64,000 nucleotides of DNA from Serinibacter arcticus (GCF_003121705.1 NZ_PYHR01000002.1:3410001-3474000), one strand, 5' to 3'. Positions 46,290 to 55,721 are shown, counted from the first letter of the stretch. The notes: generated from the sequence alone by a model not told the origin. Numbers and translations: made by a program.

Positions 46290-47192
46290 ATGCTCAGCAG
46301 GCTGAAGAACCGCACCCCGGGGGACCTCGTGTTCTCCGCCTTCGTGGCGGTCACGCTCGCCGTGGTCGTCTACGTGACCCTGTACCCGATCTTCTTCGTG
46401 GTGATCGCATCGATCAGCGACCCGGCCCAGGTCAGCGCCGGCAACGTCTCGTTCTGGCCCCAGGGCGTCAACTGGTTCGGCTACGAGCAGATCCTCGCCG
46501 ACCAGCGCGTCTGGACGGGCTACCGCAACACGATTCTCTACACGGTGGTGGGCACCGCGGTGAACATGCTCGTCACCATCCCGGCCGCCTACGCGCTGTC
46601 GCGGCGCGAGTTCGCCGCACGCAGGCCGCTCATGTTCTTCTTCGCTTTCACGATGTTCTTCAACGGCGGTCTGATCCCCACCTACCTGCTGTACCGGGAC
46701 CTGGGTCTGCTGAACAACATGTGGGTGTTCATCCTCCCGTCGGCCCTCAACGTCTACAACCTGATCATCGCCAGGGCGTTCTACGAGAACTCGATCCCGG
46801 AGGAGCTCCACGAGGCGGCGACGCTGGACGGGGCCACGTACTTCTCGTTCTTCTTCAAGATGGCGATCCCGCTGTCCAAGGCGATCCTGTCCGTGATCAT
46901 GCTCTACTACCTGGTCCAGCACTGGAACGACTTCTTCACCGGCCTGGTCTTCATCCGCGACTACGACAAGCAGCCGCTGCAGATCGTGCTGCGGGACATC
47001 CTGATATCGAACACGGCCTTCGCCGGGGGCGCCGGTGGCGCCGGCGGAACGGGCGGCGGCTACGGCCAGCAGTTCGCCGACCAGATCAAGTACGGCGTCA
47101 TCGTCGTCTCCACCCTCCCGGTGGTGATCCTCTACCCCTTCCTCCAGAAGTACTTCGAGAAGGGCGTGATGATCGGGTCGGTGAAGGGATGA
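46290..47192 (+). CDS. ABC sugar permease (LplC/YtcP type)
   Basis: 300 residues; GGGAGGGAGG lies before ATG 46290. About six helices (VFSAFVAVTLAVVVYVTLYPIFF first), EAA motif EAATLDGATYFSFFFKMAIPLSKAI, and the family's usual end KYFEKGVMIGSVKG. A Gly-rich insert (GGAGGAGGTGGGYG) sits in the last periplasmic loop. It overlaps the next gene by ATGA. Confidence 0.92.
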   Translation: MLSRLKNRTPGDLVFSAFVAVTLAVVVYVTLYPIFFVVIASISDPAQVSAGNVSFWPQGVNWFGYEQILADQRVWTGYRNTILYTVVGTAVNMLVTIPAAYALSRREFAARRPLMFFFAFTMFFNGGLIPTYLLYRDLGLLNNMWVFILPSALNVYNLIIARAFYENSIPEELHEAATLDGATYFSFFFKMAIPLSKAILSVIMLYYLVQHWNDFFTGLVFIRDYDKQPLQIVLRDILISNTAFAGGAGGAGGTGGGYGQQFADQIKYGVIVVSTLPVVILYPFLQKYFEKGVMIGSVKG

Positions 47193-47944
47193 GGGGCCTG
47201 CTGCGTCTCAACGTCACCGTCGGCGACGTCGGGCGGCGTCTCGCGTACCTGCAGCTGCTCTGGCTCGCGTACACGCTGCTGGGGGGCGTCGTCCTCGGCG
47301 TCGCCCCCGCCACCGCGGCCGTGCACGCCGTGCTCAGGCGCGACCTCATGGTCGCGTCGGAGGTGCCGGGCGCCCACGTGCGGCCCCGGCTGTGGCGGGA
47401 GTTCGGAGCGGTGTGGCGACGGGAGCTCGTCTCGGCGAACGTGCTGGGACTGCTGCTGGCGCTGGCCTGGTCCGTGGTCGTCTACGACCACCGGGCGCTG
47501 CGGAACGTGCAGCTCGCCGCCGGTCCGGTGCTGGAGGTCGTGCTCTGGGTGGTCACCGCCGTCCTGGTCGTGGTGACCTCGACCGTCTTCCTGGTCCACG
47601 CGCACTTCTCGGGCGGGCCGGCCTCGCTGGTCCGGCGCTCGCTCGTCCTCGCGCTCGGGCGTCCGCTCGTGGGGATCGCCGCGGCGGGGATCGTCGTGGC
47701 GACGTTCTGCCTCTACTACCTGCTCCCCGGCCTCGCCGTCGTGTTCGGCGTCGTCGCCCCCGCGGCCGCGATCGTGACCCTGGTCTGGCGCTCCGGCGTG
47801 CTGCCGGTGCCGGACGTCGCGGAGGGTCTGGTGCCCGACGGGGACTCGGCACCCGCCCTGGACTCGGCACCCGCCCTGGACTCGGCGCAGGCCGCGCCGG
47901 TCACGGTCCCGCTCCGCACCCTCGACCCTGGAGTCCCTCGATGA
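47189..47944 (+). CDS. DUF624 (YesL-like) membrane protein
   Basis: 251 residues with four to five membrane helices: YLQLLWLAYTLLGGVVLGVAPATAAVHAVLRR, LLLALAWSVVVYD, VVTAVLVVVTSTVFLVHAHFS and FCLYYLLPGLAVVFGVVAP. DUF624 proteins regularly sit with LplB/LplC importers and may help transport or its regulation; no reaction is known. A repeated DSAPALDSAPALDS lies near the C-terminus. Overlaps at both ends (ATGA) tie it to the permease and GH31 genes. Confidence 0.85.
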   Translation: MRGLLRLNVTVGDVGRRLAYLQLLWLAYTLLGGVVLGVAPATAAVHAVLRRDLMVASEVPGAHVRPRLWREFGAVWRRELVSANVLGLLLALAWSVVVYDHRALRNVQLAAGPVLEVVLWVVTAVLVVVTSTVFLVHAHFSGGPASLVRRSLVLALGRPLVGIAAAGIVVATFCLYYLLPGLAVVFGVVAPAAAIVTLVWRSGVLPVPDVAEGLVPDGDSAPALDSAPALDSAQAAPVTVPLRTLDPGVPR

Positions 47945-50037
47945 CGACGACGCCGTCCGGCGCGCACGCCACCCCTGTCGACCCCGTCACCCACCCCGCC
48001 CTCACCGTCGACGGCGCCCGGCTCACGTGGCGGGGTGACGGGGAGACCCTCGTCGTCGAGCCCTGGGGGCCGAGCTCGGTACGGGTCCGCTCACGTCTGT
48101 CCGGGGAGATCCTGGACACCGCGTGGGCGCTGCTGCAGCCGGCCGAGGAGGTCCCGTCGGCCGAGATCGAGGTGCGCCCCGACGGCGCGACGCTGGTCAA
48201 CGGCGAGATCCGTGTCGTGCTGACCGCCCACGAATTCCACGACTACCAGGCGGGGTGCACGCGATCCACGGCCCGGCTCGCGTTCTACCGACGCGAGGAG
48301 CTCCTGCTGGAGGAGGAGCCGCCCGGCGGCGCGCTCAAGCGCCGCGCCCGACGGTGGGATCCGCGCGGTGGCACCCACCGGGTGGACGCCTCGTTCGTCT
48401 CCCCGCGGGCGGAGAAGCTCTACGGGATGGGGCTCTACCAGCAGGACGTCCTCGACCTCAAGGGTGCGACCCTCGAGCTCGCGCACCGCAACTCCCAGGC
48501 CAGCGTGCCGTTCGTGATGTCGAGCGCCGGGTACGGGTTCCTGTGGCACAACCCCGCCGTCGGCACGGCGACCTTCGCGACGAACCGGACCTGCTGGAGC
48601 GCGGAGTCCACCTCTCAGCTCGACTACTGGGTGACGGTGGGCGACACCCCGGCGGAGATCGCCTCGAGCTACGCCGACGCGACCGGCCACGCGCCGATGA
48701 TGCCGGAGTACGGGCTGGGGTTCTGGCAGTGCAAGCTGCGGTACTCCTCCCAGGAGGAGCTGCTCGCCGTCGCGCGCGAGCACCGCCGTCGCGGTCTTCC
48801 CATCGACGTGATCGTCGCCGACTTCTTCCACTGGCCGCTCATGGGTGACTTCCGGTGGGAGGAGGAGTTCTGGCCCGATCCGCCGGCGATGATCGCCGAG
48901 CTCCGTGAGCTCGGGATCGAGCTCATGGTCTCGGTCTGGCCCCAGGTGTCGCTGGAGTCGGAGAACTTCGCCGAGCTCGCGCGACGGGGCTGTCTCGTGC
49001 GCTCCGACCGCGGCGTCGACATCCAGATGTCCTTCGAGGGCCCCTCCCGATTCCTCGACGTCACCAACCCGGAGGCCCGGGCGTGGCTGTGGGAGAAGCT
49101 GCGCGTCAACTACGAGGGCGTCAACCTGTTCTGGCTGGACGAGGCCGAGCCCGAGTTCGCCGACTACGACTTCGCCGCGTACCGGTTCGCCACGGGGGAG
49201 GTCCTCGAGGTCGGCAACACCTACCCGCAGCTGTTCTCCCGCGCGGTGCACGACGGTCAGGTCGCCGACCGGGCGGGGACCCCCGCCGCGGCGACCGGTC
49301 CGGTCAACCTCGTGCGGTGCGCGTGGGCGGGTTCGCAGCGCTACGGCGCGCTGGTCTGGTCGGGTGACATCCACTCCTCCTTCGCCTCGATGCGGCGGCA
49401 GATCACGGCCGGCATCCACATGGGGGTGGCGGGAATCCCGTGGTTCACCACGGACATCGGCGGCTTCGGCGGCGGCCGCATCGACGACCCGGCGTTCCAC
49501 GAGCTGCTCGTCCGCTGGTTCCAGATGGGCACGTTCATGCCGGTCATGCGGCTGCACGGCGACCGCGGACCGCAGCACGCGGTCACGGCGGCCGACGGAT
49601 CGCGTCGCTCACCGTCCGGCGCCGACAACGAGCTCTGGAGCTACGGCGAGGAGGTCTACGTCGTCCTCGCCCGCTACGCCGAGCTGCGCGAGGCCCTGCG
49701 CGACTACACGCGCGAGACGATGGCGCTGGCACACCACGAGGGGCAGCCGGTCATGCGGGGCCTGTTCCACGAGTTCCCCCACGACCCGGCCGCCTGGGAC
49801 GTGGCCGACCAGTTCCTCTTCGGCGCCGACGTGCTCGTCGCCCCCGTGGTGGAGGCCGGGGCCCGTGAGCGCGAGGTGTACCTGCCCGCAGGCGCCCGCT
49901 GGACGGACCTTGAGAGCGGCCAGGTGCACGACGGCGGGACGTGGGTCCGCGCCGACGCGCCCCTGGATCGCACACCGGTGTACCTGCGCGACGGCGCGCT
50001 CGCCCATCTCGTGGGTGCGGGGTCGCAGGGGGGCTGA
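47941..50037 (+). CDS. Glycoside hydrolase family 31 (alpha-glycosidase, possibly alpha-xylosidase)
   Basis: 698 residues, no signal peptide. N-terminal beta-sandwich (TAWALLQPAEEVPS...), then the barrel with MMPEYGLGFWQCKLRYSS, VIVADFFHWPLMGDF, nucleophile D400 in FWLDEAEPE, acid/base D476 in VWSGDIHSSF, and WFTTDIGGFGGG. These features fit GH31. The substrate is probably the non-reducing end of an imported oligosaccharide; xylosyl or glucosyl cannot be told apart. Last gene of the operon, with an ATGA overlap. Confidence 0.9.
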   Translation: MTTTPSGAHATPVDPVTHPALTVDGARLTWRGDGETLVVEPWGPSSVRVRSRLSGEILDTAWALLQPAEEVPSAEIEVRPDGATLVNGEIRVVLTAHEFHDYQAGCTRSTARLAFYRREELLLEEEPPGGALKRRARRWDPRGGTHRVDASFVSPRAEKLYGMGLYQQDVLDLKGATLELAHRNSQASVPFVMSSAGYGFLWHNPAVGTATFATNRTCWSAESTSQLDYWVTVGDTPAEIASSYADATGHAPMMPEYGLGFWQCKLRYSSQEELLAVAREHRRRGLPIDVIVADFFHWPLMGDFRWEEEFWPDPPAMIAELRELGIELMVSVWPQVSLESENFAELARRGCLVRSDRGVDIQMSFEGPSRFLDVTNPEARAWLWEKLRVNYEGVNLFWLDEAEPEFADYDFAAYRFATGEVLEVGNTYPQLFSRAVHDGQVADRAGTPAAATGPVNLVRCAWAGSQRYGALVWSGDIHSSFASMRRQITAGIHMGVAGIPWFTTDIGGFGGGRIDDPAFHELLVRWFQMGTFMPVMRLHGDRGPQHAVTAADGSRRSPSGADNELWSYGEEVYVVLARYAELREALRDYTRETMALAHHEGQPVMRGLFHEFPHDPAAWDVADQFLFGADVLVAPVVEAGAREREVYLPAGARWTDLESGQVHDGGTWVRADAPLDRTPVYLRDGALAHLVGAGSQGG

Positions 50038-50086
50038 GGGGCGTCGTCGTCGCTTCCACCCCGGTCGGGGGAGGGGACGCCGCGCG

Positions 50087-51274
50087 CTACCCCCGGGCCC
50101 TCTCCTCGTCGCGGTCCGACGAGGTCGAGGTCGCCGCCTCGACAGCCTCCTTGATGCGGGCCTCGACCGCGAGGTCGCGACGACGACGCACGCGTCGCCG
50201 CAGCAGCAGTCCGCCGACGAGGAGGACGATCGCGGCCAGCTGGGACCACGGGAGGGTCCATGCCGAGTAGGTGACCTGCGCCTGGGGCAGGTCGCCCGGG
50301 ATCTCGTCCGCCCCCACGGTCGTCGGGACGACGGTCAGCGTGCCGGTCGTCCGGAACGTCGGCCAGGTCCGCGGTGCCACCGTGGTGACGACGGACTGCC
50401 GGGGCAGGATCTCGTCGTGGGTCTCCGCCACGCTGCTCCGACCGGTTCCCAGGACACCGGCCTGCTCCACGGTCTCACCCGACCCGAGCCGGACGTTCCC
50501 GGTGTTGGCGACCGTGTAGGTGACCGTGAGCGTCCCGGCCGCGAACGGGTTCCACGACGGGCTCCAGCGGATCTCGTCGACCACGGGTTCCAGCGTCGGC
50601 GCGAGATCGCCGGTGACGCGCAGGTGCGCCCGGACGCCGACCCGGCTGACCATCTGGACCTCCCCGTCGGGGCTCTGGGCGAGCTCCGCGACGATGCCTG
50701 CCGGGTGGTCGCCCGGGGTGGCCTCGCCGGGGACGGTGATCGTGACAGGAAGGACGACCGTGGACTCCGGGGCGATCTCGAGGGTGATCCCGCCCCCGTC
50801 CCGCGGGGCGGCGTTCTCGATCGCACCGATCTCGATCCAGGAGCCGCTGCCGTCCGTCTGCGGTTCGCCGGGAGGGACGAGGTCGAAGGCGCCGTCCTCG
50901 GTGACGGTGCCGTCGCTCGCGTAGACGTCGAAGGTGACGGCCTGCGGGCTGAAGTTCGTGACGGCGACGTGGTCCGTCGCCGCGGTCCCGGGGTCGATCC
51001 CGTGGCGCAGCGAGACGCGGGGGTCCGGACCCTCGGCGGTGGCGGGGGAGATCGTCCAGGTGACCGACGCTCCCGCCCCCGCCTCGGCGCTCGCTGCCGC
51101 GGCGCCCTCGTCCGCCGGCGCCGCGCCGGCCGGGGCGGTGAGCGCCACGGAGGTGAGCGCGACGGAGGTGAGCACCACCGTCGGCACGATGATGAGCCGC
51201 GCGCGGCGGACCGTGCCGAGCGCTCGCGAGCGGAGGGTCGTCCGCGAGGTGGGATGGGGGATGGCTCGCGACAT
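50087..51274 (-). CDS. DUF916-type WxL-partner surface protein (peptidoglycan-binding)
   Basis: 395 residues; GAGGAG precedes ATG 51272-51274. A long N-region with signal/anchor (LIIVPTVVLTSVALTSVAL), then a beta-rich extracellular part: VTWTISPATAEGPDPRVSLRHGIDPG, TPGDHPAGIVAELAQ, RVGVRAHLRVTGDLAPTLE. Near the C-terminus a membrane helix (LAAIVLLVGGLLLRRRVRRRR) and a charged tail. This order matches WxL-interacting proteins of the DUF916/DUF3324 kind. It is divergent from the esterase whose C-terminus looks like a WxL domain, and shares operators with it. Confidence 0.82.
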   Translation of the reverse strand: MSRAIPHPTSRTTLRSRALGTVRRARLIIVPTVVLTSVALTSVALTAPAGAAPADEGAAAASAEAGAGASVTWTISPATAEGPDPRVSLRHGIDPGTAATDHVAVTNFSPQAVTFDVYASDGTVTEDGAFDLVPPGEPQTDGSGSWIEIGAIENAAPRDGGGITLEIAPESTVVLPVTITVPGEATPGDHPAGIVAELAQSPDGEVQMVSRVGVRAHLRVTGDLAPTLEPVVDEIRWSPSWNPFAAGTLTVTYTVANTGNVRLGSGETVEQAGVLGTGRSSVAETHDEILPRQSVVTTVAPRTWPTFRTTGTLTVVPTTVGADEIPGDLPQAQVTYSAWTLPWSQLAAIVLLVGGLLLRRRVRRRRDLAVEARIKEAVEAATSTSSDRDEERARG

Positions 51275-51350
51275 CGGATGGGCTCCTCACAGGTGCGGGC
51301 GGCCTGCCGGGAACCGCGTCGTCGTGGACGGGTTCGGCGGGCCGGGGCGA

Positions 51351-51366
51351 TCTACAACGTCGTAGA
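51351..51366. promoter_or_regulatory. LacI-type operator O1
   Basis: TCTACAACGTCGTAGA, an almost perfect 16-bp palindrome (one mismatched pair), nearest to the DUF916 gene. It is the exact reverse complement of O2. Confidence 0.75.
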
Positions 51367-51494
51367 AGCGACCGGTAGCAGTCTCGCCAGTTGCCGTCGG
51401 GGCGTCAAGAGGGAGTCGGGGGGAACTGCCTCGAGGAATCTCGAGCTCGACGGTTGACAGGTCCGCGAGGTGGGCCGACGATGGTCGCGACCCA

Positions 51495-51510
51495 TCTACG
51501 ACGTTGTAGA
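51495..51510. promoter_or_regulatory. LacI-type operator O2
   Basis: TCTACGACGTTGTAGA, the reverse complement of O1, about 92 bases before the esterase GTG and just after the candidate -10 box. Confidence 0.75.
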
Positions 51511-51526
51511 AGTCAGACGGGGGCGT

Positions 51527-51542
51527 TCTACATCGTAGTAGA
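51527..51542. promoter_or_regulatory. LacI-type operator O3
   Basis: TCTACATCGTAGTAGA; centre 32 bases from O2, about three helical turns, which suits two dimers of one regulator on the same face. Confidence 0.72.
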
Positions 51543-51601
51543 AGCGTCGTTCGACCCGTCCGCCCCACGGCGGTCTCGGGCCCCAACGAGAGGAATCAAC
51601 G

Positions 51602-54321
51602 GTGATCGACACTCGGAAGAATCGTCCCCCGACGGGACGTGCGGGAGGGGTGCGGCCGGGACGACGGCTGGCCGCCATGGCGCTCGGGGCGGGCCTCGTC
51701 CTCGCCGGGACCGCAGCGATCGGGGCTCCGGCCTCGGCCGCGACCCCCTGGCTGACCGTGGACGAGGACGGCTTCGCGCGGTTCTCGGTCTCGGTGACCG
51801 ACGTCGAGGCCGCCGTCGGCCAGGACGTCAGTCAGATCGTGGCCGAGGGCAACTTCGGCCCGTCGGCGAACTGGGCCGAGTTCGGCCTGACCATCAGCGG
51901 CGACCGTGCGACGGGGATCCTCGGACCCCTCGAGCCCGGGCACTACTACTACCAGGTGACGGCGGACGACACCCTCACCGTCAAGGACCCGACGAACTCC
52001 ACCTCCGTCGCCTCCGAACCGGAGTGGAGCACGTTCTTCGTGGCGGGCGAGGGCGCCGAGCTCATGGCCGACGCGCCCCAGGAGAGCCGCGGAGAGGTCG
52101 CGGAGATGACCTACCGCAGCTCGGTGGCCGGTCAGGACCGGAGCGCACTGGTGTGGACACCGCCCGGTTACGACGCCGACCGCGCCGAGCCGTACCCGGT
52201 GCTCTACCTGCAGCACGGCGGCGGTCAGAGCTACCGCGACTGGGTCGAGGTGGGCCGCGCCGCTCAGATCTTCGACAACCTCCACGCCCAGGGCTCCATC
52301 GAGCCGATGGTCGTCGTGATGGGCAACGGCAACGTCTCGAGCTTCGCCGACGAGCTCCTGCGCAACATCGTCCGCACGGCCGAGAGGCAGTACAACATCA
52401 GCTCCGACCCGGCGCAGCGTGCGCTGGCCGGGCTCTCGATGGGCGGTGGCCAGACCTTCGACGTCATGGTCTCGGACCCCGGGGAGTTCGCCTACCTGGG
52501 GACCTTCGGCGCGGGGCGGTTCAACAACCTCGACGCGCTGCCGGCCGAGGCCATCAACGCGGGTACCGCACTGCTGCGGTTGTACGTCGGCAACCCGACG
52601 GACGTCGCGTACAACGACGTCGCCGCGGCGCTGCCGAAGCTCGACGCCGCGGGTGTGCGCTACCAGTTCGACGGCGCCAACCCCGACGCCGGCCACAACT
52701 GGGACGCGTGGCAGGAGAACCTGATCGACTTCGCGCCGCGTCTGTTCGGCGGCGAGAGCCTGCCGGGGATGAGCCCGGGGCACACCGCGATCGAGGCTCC
52801 GTTCACCACACCCCCGTCCGGCACGACGCCCACGCCGTGGGTGTCGGAGGACGGCTACGTGACCTTCGAGACCTCCACCGAGTTCGCGAACGCCAAGCAC
52901 GTCACGGTGTGGGCCAACTGGGGCCCGAGCCACCTGTGGACGCGGGTCGAGCTCTCCAAGGTGGGTGACCGCTGGCGCGGCACCGTGGGTCAGCTGGAGC
53001 CGGGCTGGTACCACTACCGCCTCATCGTCGACCGGGTCGCGGTGAAGGACACCTCCAACCCGACCTCCGTCACCACCGAGCCGACCTGGAGCCAGTTCCT
53101 GGTGCCGGGCGAGGGTGCCCGTCTCGTGACGCCGGCCCCCGAGGGGGAGCGGGGCACGGTGGCGCCGATGGCCTACCCCAGCATCACGGGCCAGCAGCGG
53201 ACCGCGCTCGTGTGGACGCCCGTCGACTACGACGCCGAGAGGGCGGAGCCCTACCCCGTCCTGTACCTCCAGCACGGCGGTGGCCAGTCCTACACGGACT
53301 GGACCGAGATGGGTCAGGCCGCGAACATCCTCGACAACCACTACCGCGACGGCAACCTCGAGCCGATGGTCGTGGTGATGGGGAACGGCAACGTCCCGGA
53401 CTTCACCCGCGAGCTGAAGGAGAACATCGTCCCGACGGCGGAGGCGACGTTCAACATCTCCTCCGAGCCGGCGGACCGGGCGCTGGCCGGACTCTCCATG
53501 GGTGGCGGTCACACCCTGACCGCCTGGCGGACCAACCCCGGCATGTTCTCCCACATCGGGGTGTTCTCGGCCGGGTACTCCGGCAACGGCTCGGATCTCG
53601 ACGTCGACGCGCTCAACGCCGGGACCACGCTGCTGCGGCTCTACAACGGCAACGTCACGGACTTCACCTACGGCGGAGTCGTCACCATGCTGAGCGTCTT
53701 CGACCGGGTCGGGATCAAGTACGAGTTCGACGGCTGGTTCGAGGGTCCGCACGGGTGGGACACCTGGCAGTACGCCCTGGCGGACTTCGCTCCGCGCCTG
53801 TTCACCTCGGCCACGGCCGAGGACGGCGCGGGGATCCCCGTCGAGGCCACGGTGCCCCCGATCGCCCAGGGGCACCTGTCGATGACGGTCGCCGCGTACG
53901 GGGAGAAGGTCGTCCTCGGCGAGGCGCTCAACGTCGGTGACCGGCTGCGGCTGGCCGGGGCGCTGCCCCAGCTGACCGTCACCGACTCCCGCAGCGAGCA
54001 GCAGGCCGGGTCGAGCGGCTGGGCCGTCGCCGGCCAGTCGAGCGATCTGACCGGTGGGTCGCGGGAGATCCTCGCCGGCCACCTCGGGTGGACGCCGAAG
54101 GTCCTCACCCCCGCGAGGGCGTGACCGCGGCTGCTCCCGCGGCCACGGTGCTCTCCGGTGGCACGGGTCTGGCGGCTCCGAAGCGGCTGGCGCAGGCCGC
54201 TGCCGAGGGCCGCTCCGGGTCGACGGCGCTCGGCGCCGACCTGCTGCTGGAGGTCCCCGTGGACACGGTCCAGGGCACCTACAGGGGCACGGTGACCGTC
54301 AGCCTCTTCCCGACGGACTGA
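51602..54321 (+). CDS. Secreted double esterase (feruloyl-esterase-like) with C-terminal WxL-like domain (frameshift at 54108-54112)
   Basis: The frame 51602-54124 plus the in-frame remainder to 54321, if one C is added at 54108-54112, gives about 906 residues. A signal peptide (MALGAGLVLAGTAAIGAPASA) is followed by two similar modules. Each has a small beta-sandwich domain (WLTVDEDGFARFSVSV; WVSEDGYVTFETST) and an esterase-D-type hydrolase with nucleophile Ser in ALAGLSMGGG, a YPVLYLQHGGGQSY motif and a late His (HNWDAW; HGWDTW). The C-terminus (LPQLTVTDSRSEQQAGSSGWAVAG ... LGWTPKVLTP ... YRGTVTVSLF) resembles a WxL wall-binding domain. GTG start with GAGAGG upstream. Confidence 0.85.
54108..54112 (+). 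other. Frameshift site in esterase: C run one base short
   Basis: The frame reads KVLTPARA and stops at 54124. One extra C in 54108-54112 gives KVLTPREGVTAAAPAATV and continues 65 codons to TGA 54319-54321, ending in the strand YRGTVTVSLF typical of a WxL C-terminus. Confidence 0.85.
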
Positions 54322-54343
54322 CCCCGACCAGGACCGGCGCGGT

Positions 54344-54363
54344 CGGCCGAGAGCTCTCGGCCG
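54344..54363 (+). terminator. Palindromic terminator after the esterase gene
   Basis: A perfect 20-base palindrome CGGCCGAGAGCTCTCGGCCG, 22 bases after the restored stop at 54321. Its place supports 54321 rather than 54124 as the real gene end. Confidence 0.6.
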
Positions 54364-54488
54364 GCCGTGCCGGTTCCTCGTGACGGGCGTCCGCGACGTC
54401 GGGCTCCTCCCGCGAGGGGGCCGCAGGAGCGGGGCCGTAGCATGACCGGGCGGACCGTCGGACGGTCTCCGCGTCGATGGAGGTCGGA

Positions 54489-55595
54489 ATGACTGAGGAA
54501 CACGCGCCGGTGCGCGTCCCCGCCACCATGCGCGGTGCCGTCACCATGCGCGAGGTCGCGGAGCGGGCCCAGGTCTCCCTCAAGACCGTCTCGAACGTGG
54601 TCAACGGCTACCCCTACATCAGGGCCACGACCAAGGAGCGGGTCGAGAGGGCCATCGAGGACCTCGGCTACCAGGTCAACCTGTCGGCCCGGAACCTGCG
54701 ACGCGGCCGGACCGGAATCATCGGGCTCGCGGTGCCCGACCTCGCGGAGCCGTACTTCGGCGAGCTCGCCGGCATGGTCGTGCGCGCCGCGGACGAGCGC
54801 GGTCTGACCGTCCTCGTCGAGCAGGCGGCCGACCGCCGCCAGGAGCTCGACGTGCTCACGAGCGCCCGGCGGTCGCTGACCGACGGCCTGCTGTACTCGC
54901 CGATCGCCGCCAGCGTCGAGGACCTCGACGTCAGCACGCATCCCTACCCCCTGGTGCTCCTGGGGGAGCGGACCTTCGGCGTCGGGGTGGATCACGTCTC
55001 GATGGCCAACCTCGAGGGCGTGCGGGAGGCGACGCGGATGCTCCTGGCCTCCGGGGCGCGTCGGATCGCCGTGCTCGGCGTCCCGCCGGTGGAGGACAGG
55101 CGGCCCCCCGGCGAGCTGAGCGACCTGCTCGAGCGCGACGCCTCCTTCACGTCGGACTCCGCGGCGCTTCGCCTCGAGGGGTACCGGCGCGGGATGGCCG
55201 ACGCGGGGATGGCGGTGGAGCCCGAGCTCCTCCTGCCGCTCACGTCCTGGCGGCGGTCTGCGGCCGCTGACCTGATGACGCGGACGGTCCGGGCCGGGGT
55301 GCAGTTCGACGCCGTCATCGGGCTGAACGACACGGTCGCGCTGGGAGCCCTGCACGCGCTCCAGCTGGCCGGGCTGCGGATCCCCGAGGACGTCCAGGTC
55401 GTCGGGTTCGACGACACCGAGGAGGCGCAGTTCGCCACCCCCGGTCTGACGTCGGTCTCCCCGAGCCGGAACCTCATCGCCGTCACGGGGGTCGAGCTGC
55501 TCCTCGAACGGATCGCGGGGCACGACGGGCCGCCGCGGCTCGTCGTGCCGCCCTTCGCGCTGGTCGAGCGCGGCAGCACGCAGCCGCAGCGCTGA
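54489..55595 (+). CDS. LacI family regulator (second island)
   Basis: 368 residues. GGAGG (54479-54483) before ATG 54489 favours it over ATG 54477. HTH TMREVAERAQVSLKTVSNVV, hinge ARNLRRGRTGIIGLAVPDL, then the effector domain with an extra segment VEDRRPPGELSDLLERDASFTSD, and VVGFDDTEEAQFATPGLTSV at the end. It lies between the esterase and the importer and is the obvious candidate to bind the five TCTAC..CG..GTAGA palindromes on both sides. Confidence 0.92.
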   Translation: MTEEHAPVRVPATMRGAVTMREVAERAQVSLKTVSNVVNGYPYIRATTKERVERAIEDLGYQVNLSARNLRRGRTGIIGLAVPDLAEPYFGELAGMVVRAADERGLTVLVEQAADRRQELDVLTSARRSLTDGLLYSPIAASVEDLDVSTHPYPLVLLGERTFGVGVDHVSMANLEGVREATRMLLASGARRIAVLGVPPVEDRRPPGELSDLLERDASFTSDSAALRLEGYRRGMADAGMAVEPELLLPLTSWRRSAAADLMTRTVRAGVQFDAVIGLNDTVALGALHALQLAGLRIPEDVQVVGFDDTEEAQFATPGLTSVSPSRNLIAVTGVELLLERIAGHDGPPRLVVPPFALVERGSTQPQR

Positions 55596-55669
55596 CCTTC
55601 GGCGGCGCCCTCTCCTGACGCGGCCCCGCCGGCTCTGCCGCGGCCACCCGAAACCGCGCCGACCCGCCA

Positions 55670-55687
55670 TCTACATCGATGTGCAGA
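55670..55687. promoter_or_regulatory. LacI-type operator O4
   Basis: TCTACATCGATGTGCAGA, with perfect core ACATCGATGT (55673-55682); the right arm is imperfect. Upstream of the ABC importer. Confidence 0.7.
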
Positions 55688-55692
55688 AGAGG

Positions 55693-55721
55693 TCGACGGA
55701 TCTTCTCCATCGATGTAGAGT
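55693..55721 (+). promoter_or_regulatory. Candidate promoter with operator O5
   Basis: TCGACG (55693-55698), 17 bases, TAGAGT (55716-55721) is a plausible promoter. TCTCCATCGATGTAGA (55704-55719), a palindrome with one mismatched pair, covers its spacer and -10. O4 and O5 centres are about 34 bases apart, like O2 and O3. Confidence 0.6.

Larger units (their letters stand above)
51275..51601. promoter_or_regulatory. Divergent control region of the DUF916 and esterase genes
   Basis: 327 bases without a gene, holding three related palindromes (51351, 51495, 51527; listed separately). TTGACA (51454-51459), 17 bases and GACGAT (51477-51482) form a weak candidate promoter for the esterase gene, placing the transcript start close to the second palindrome. 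Confidence 0.55.
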
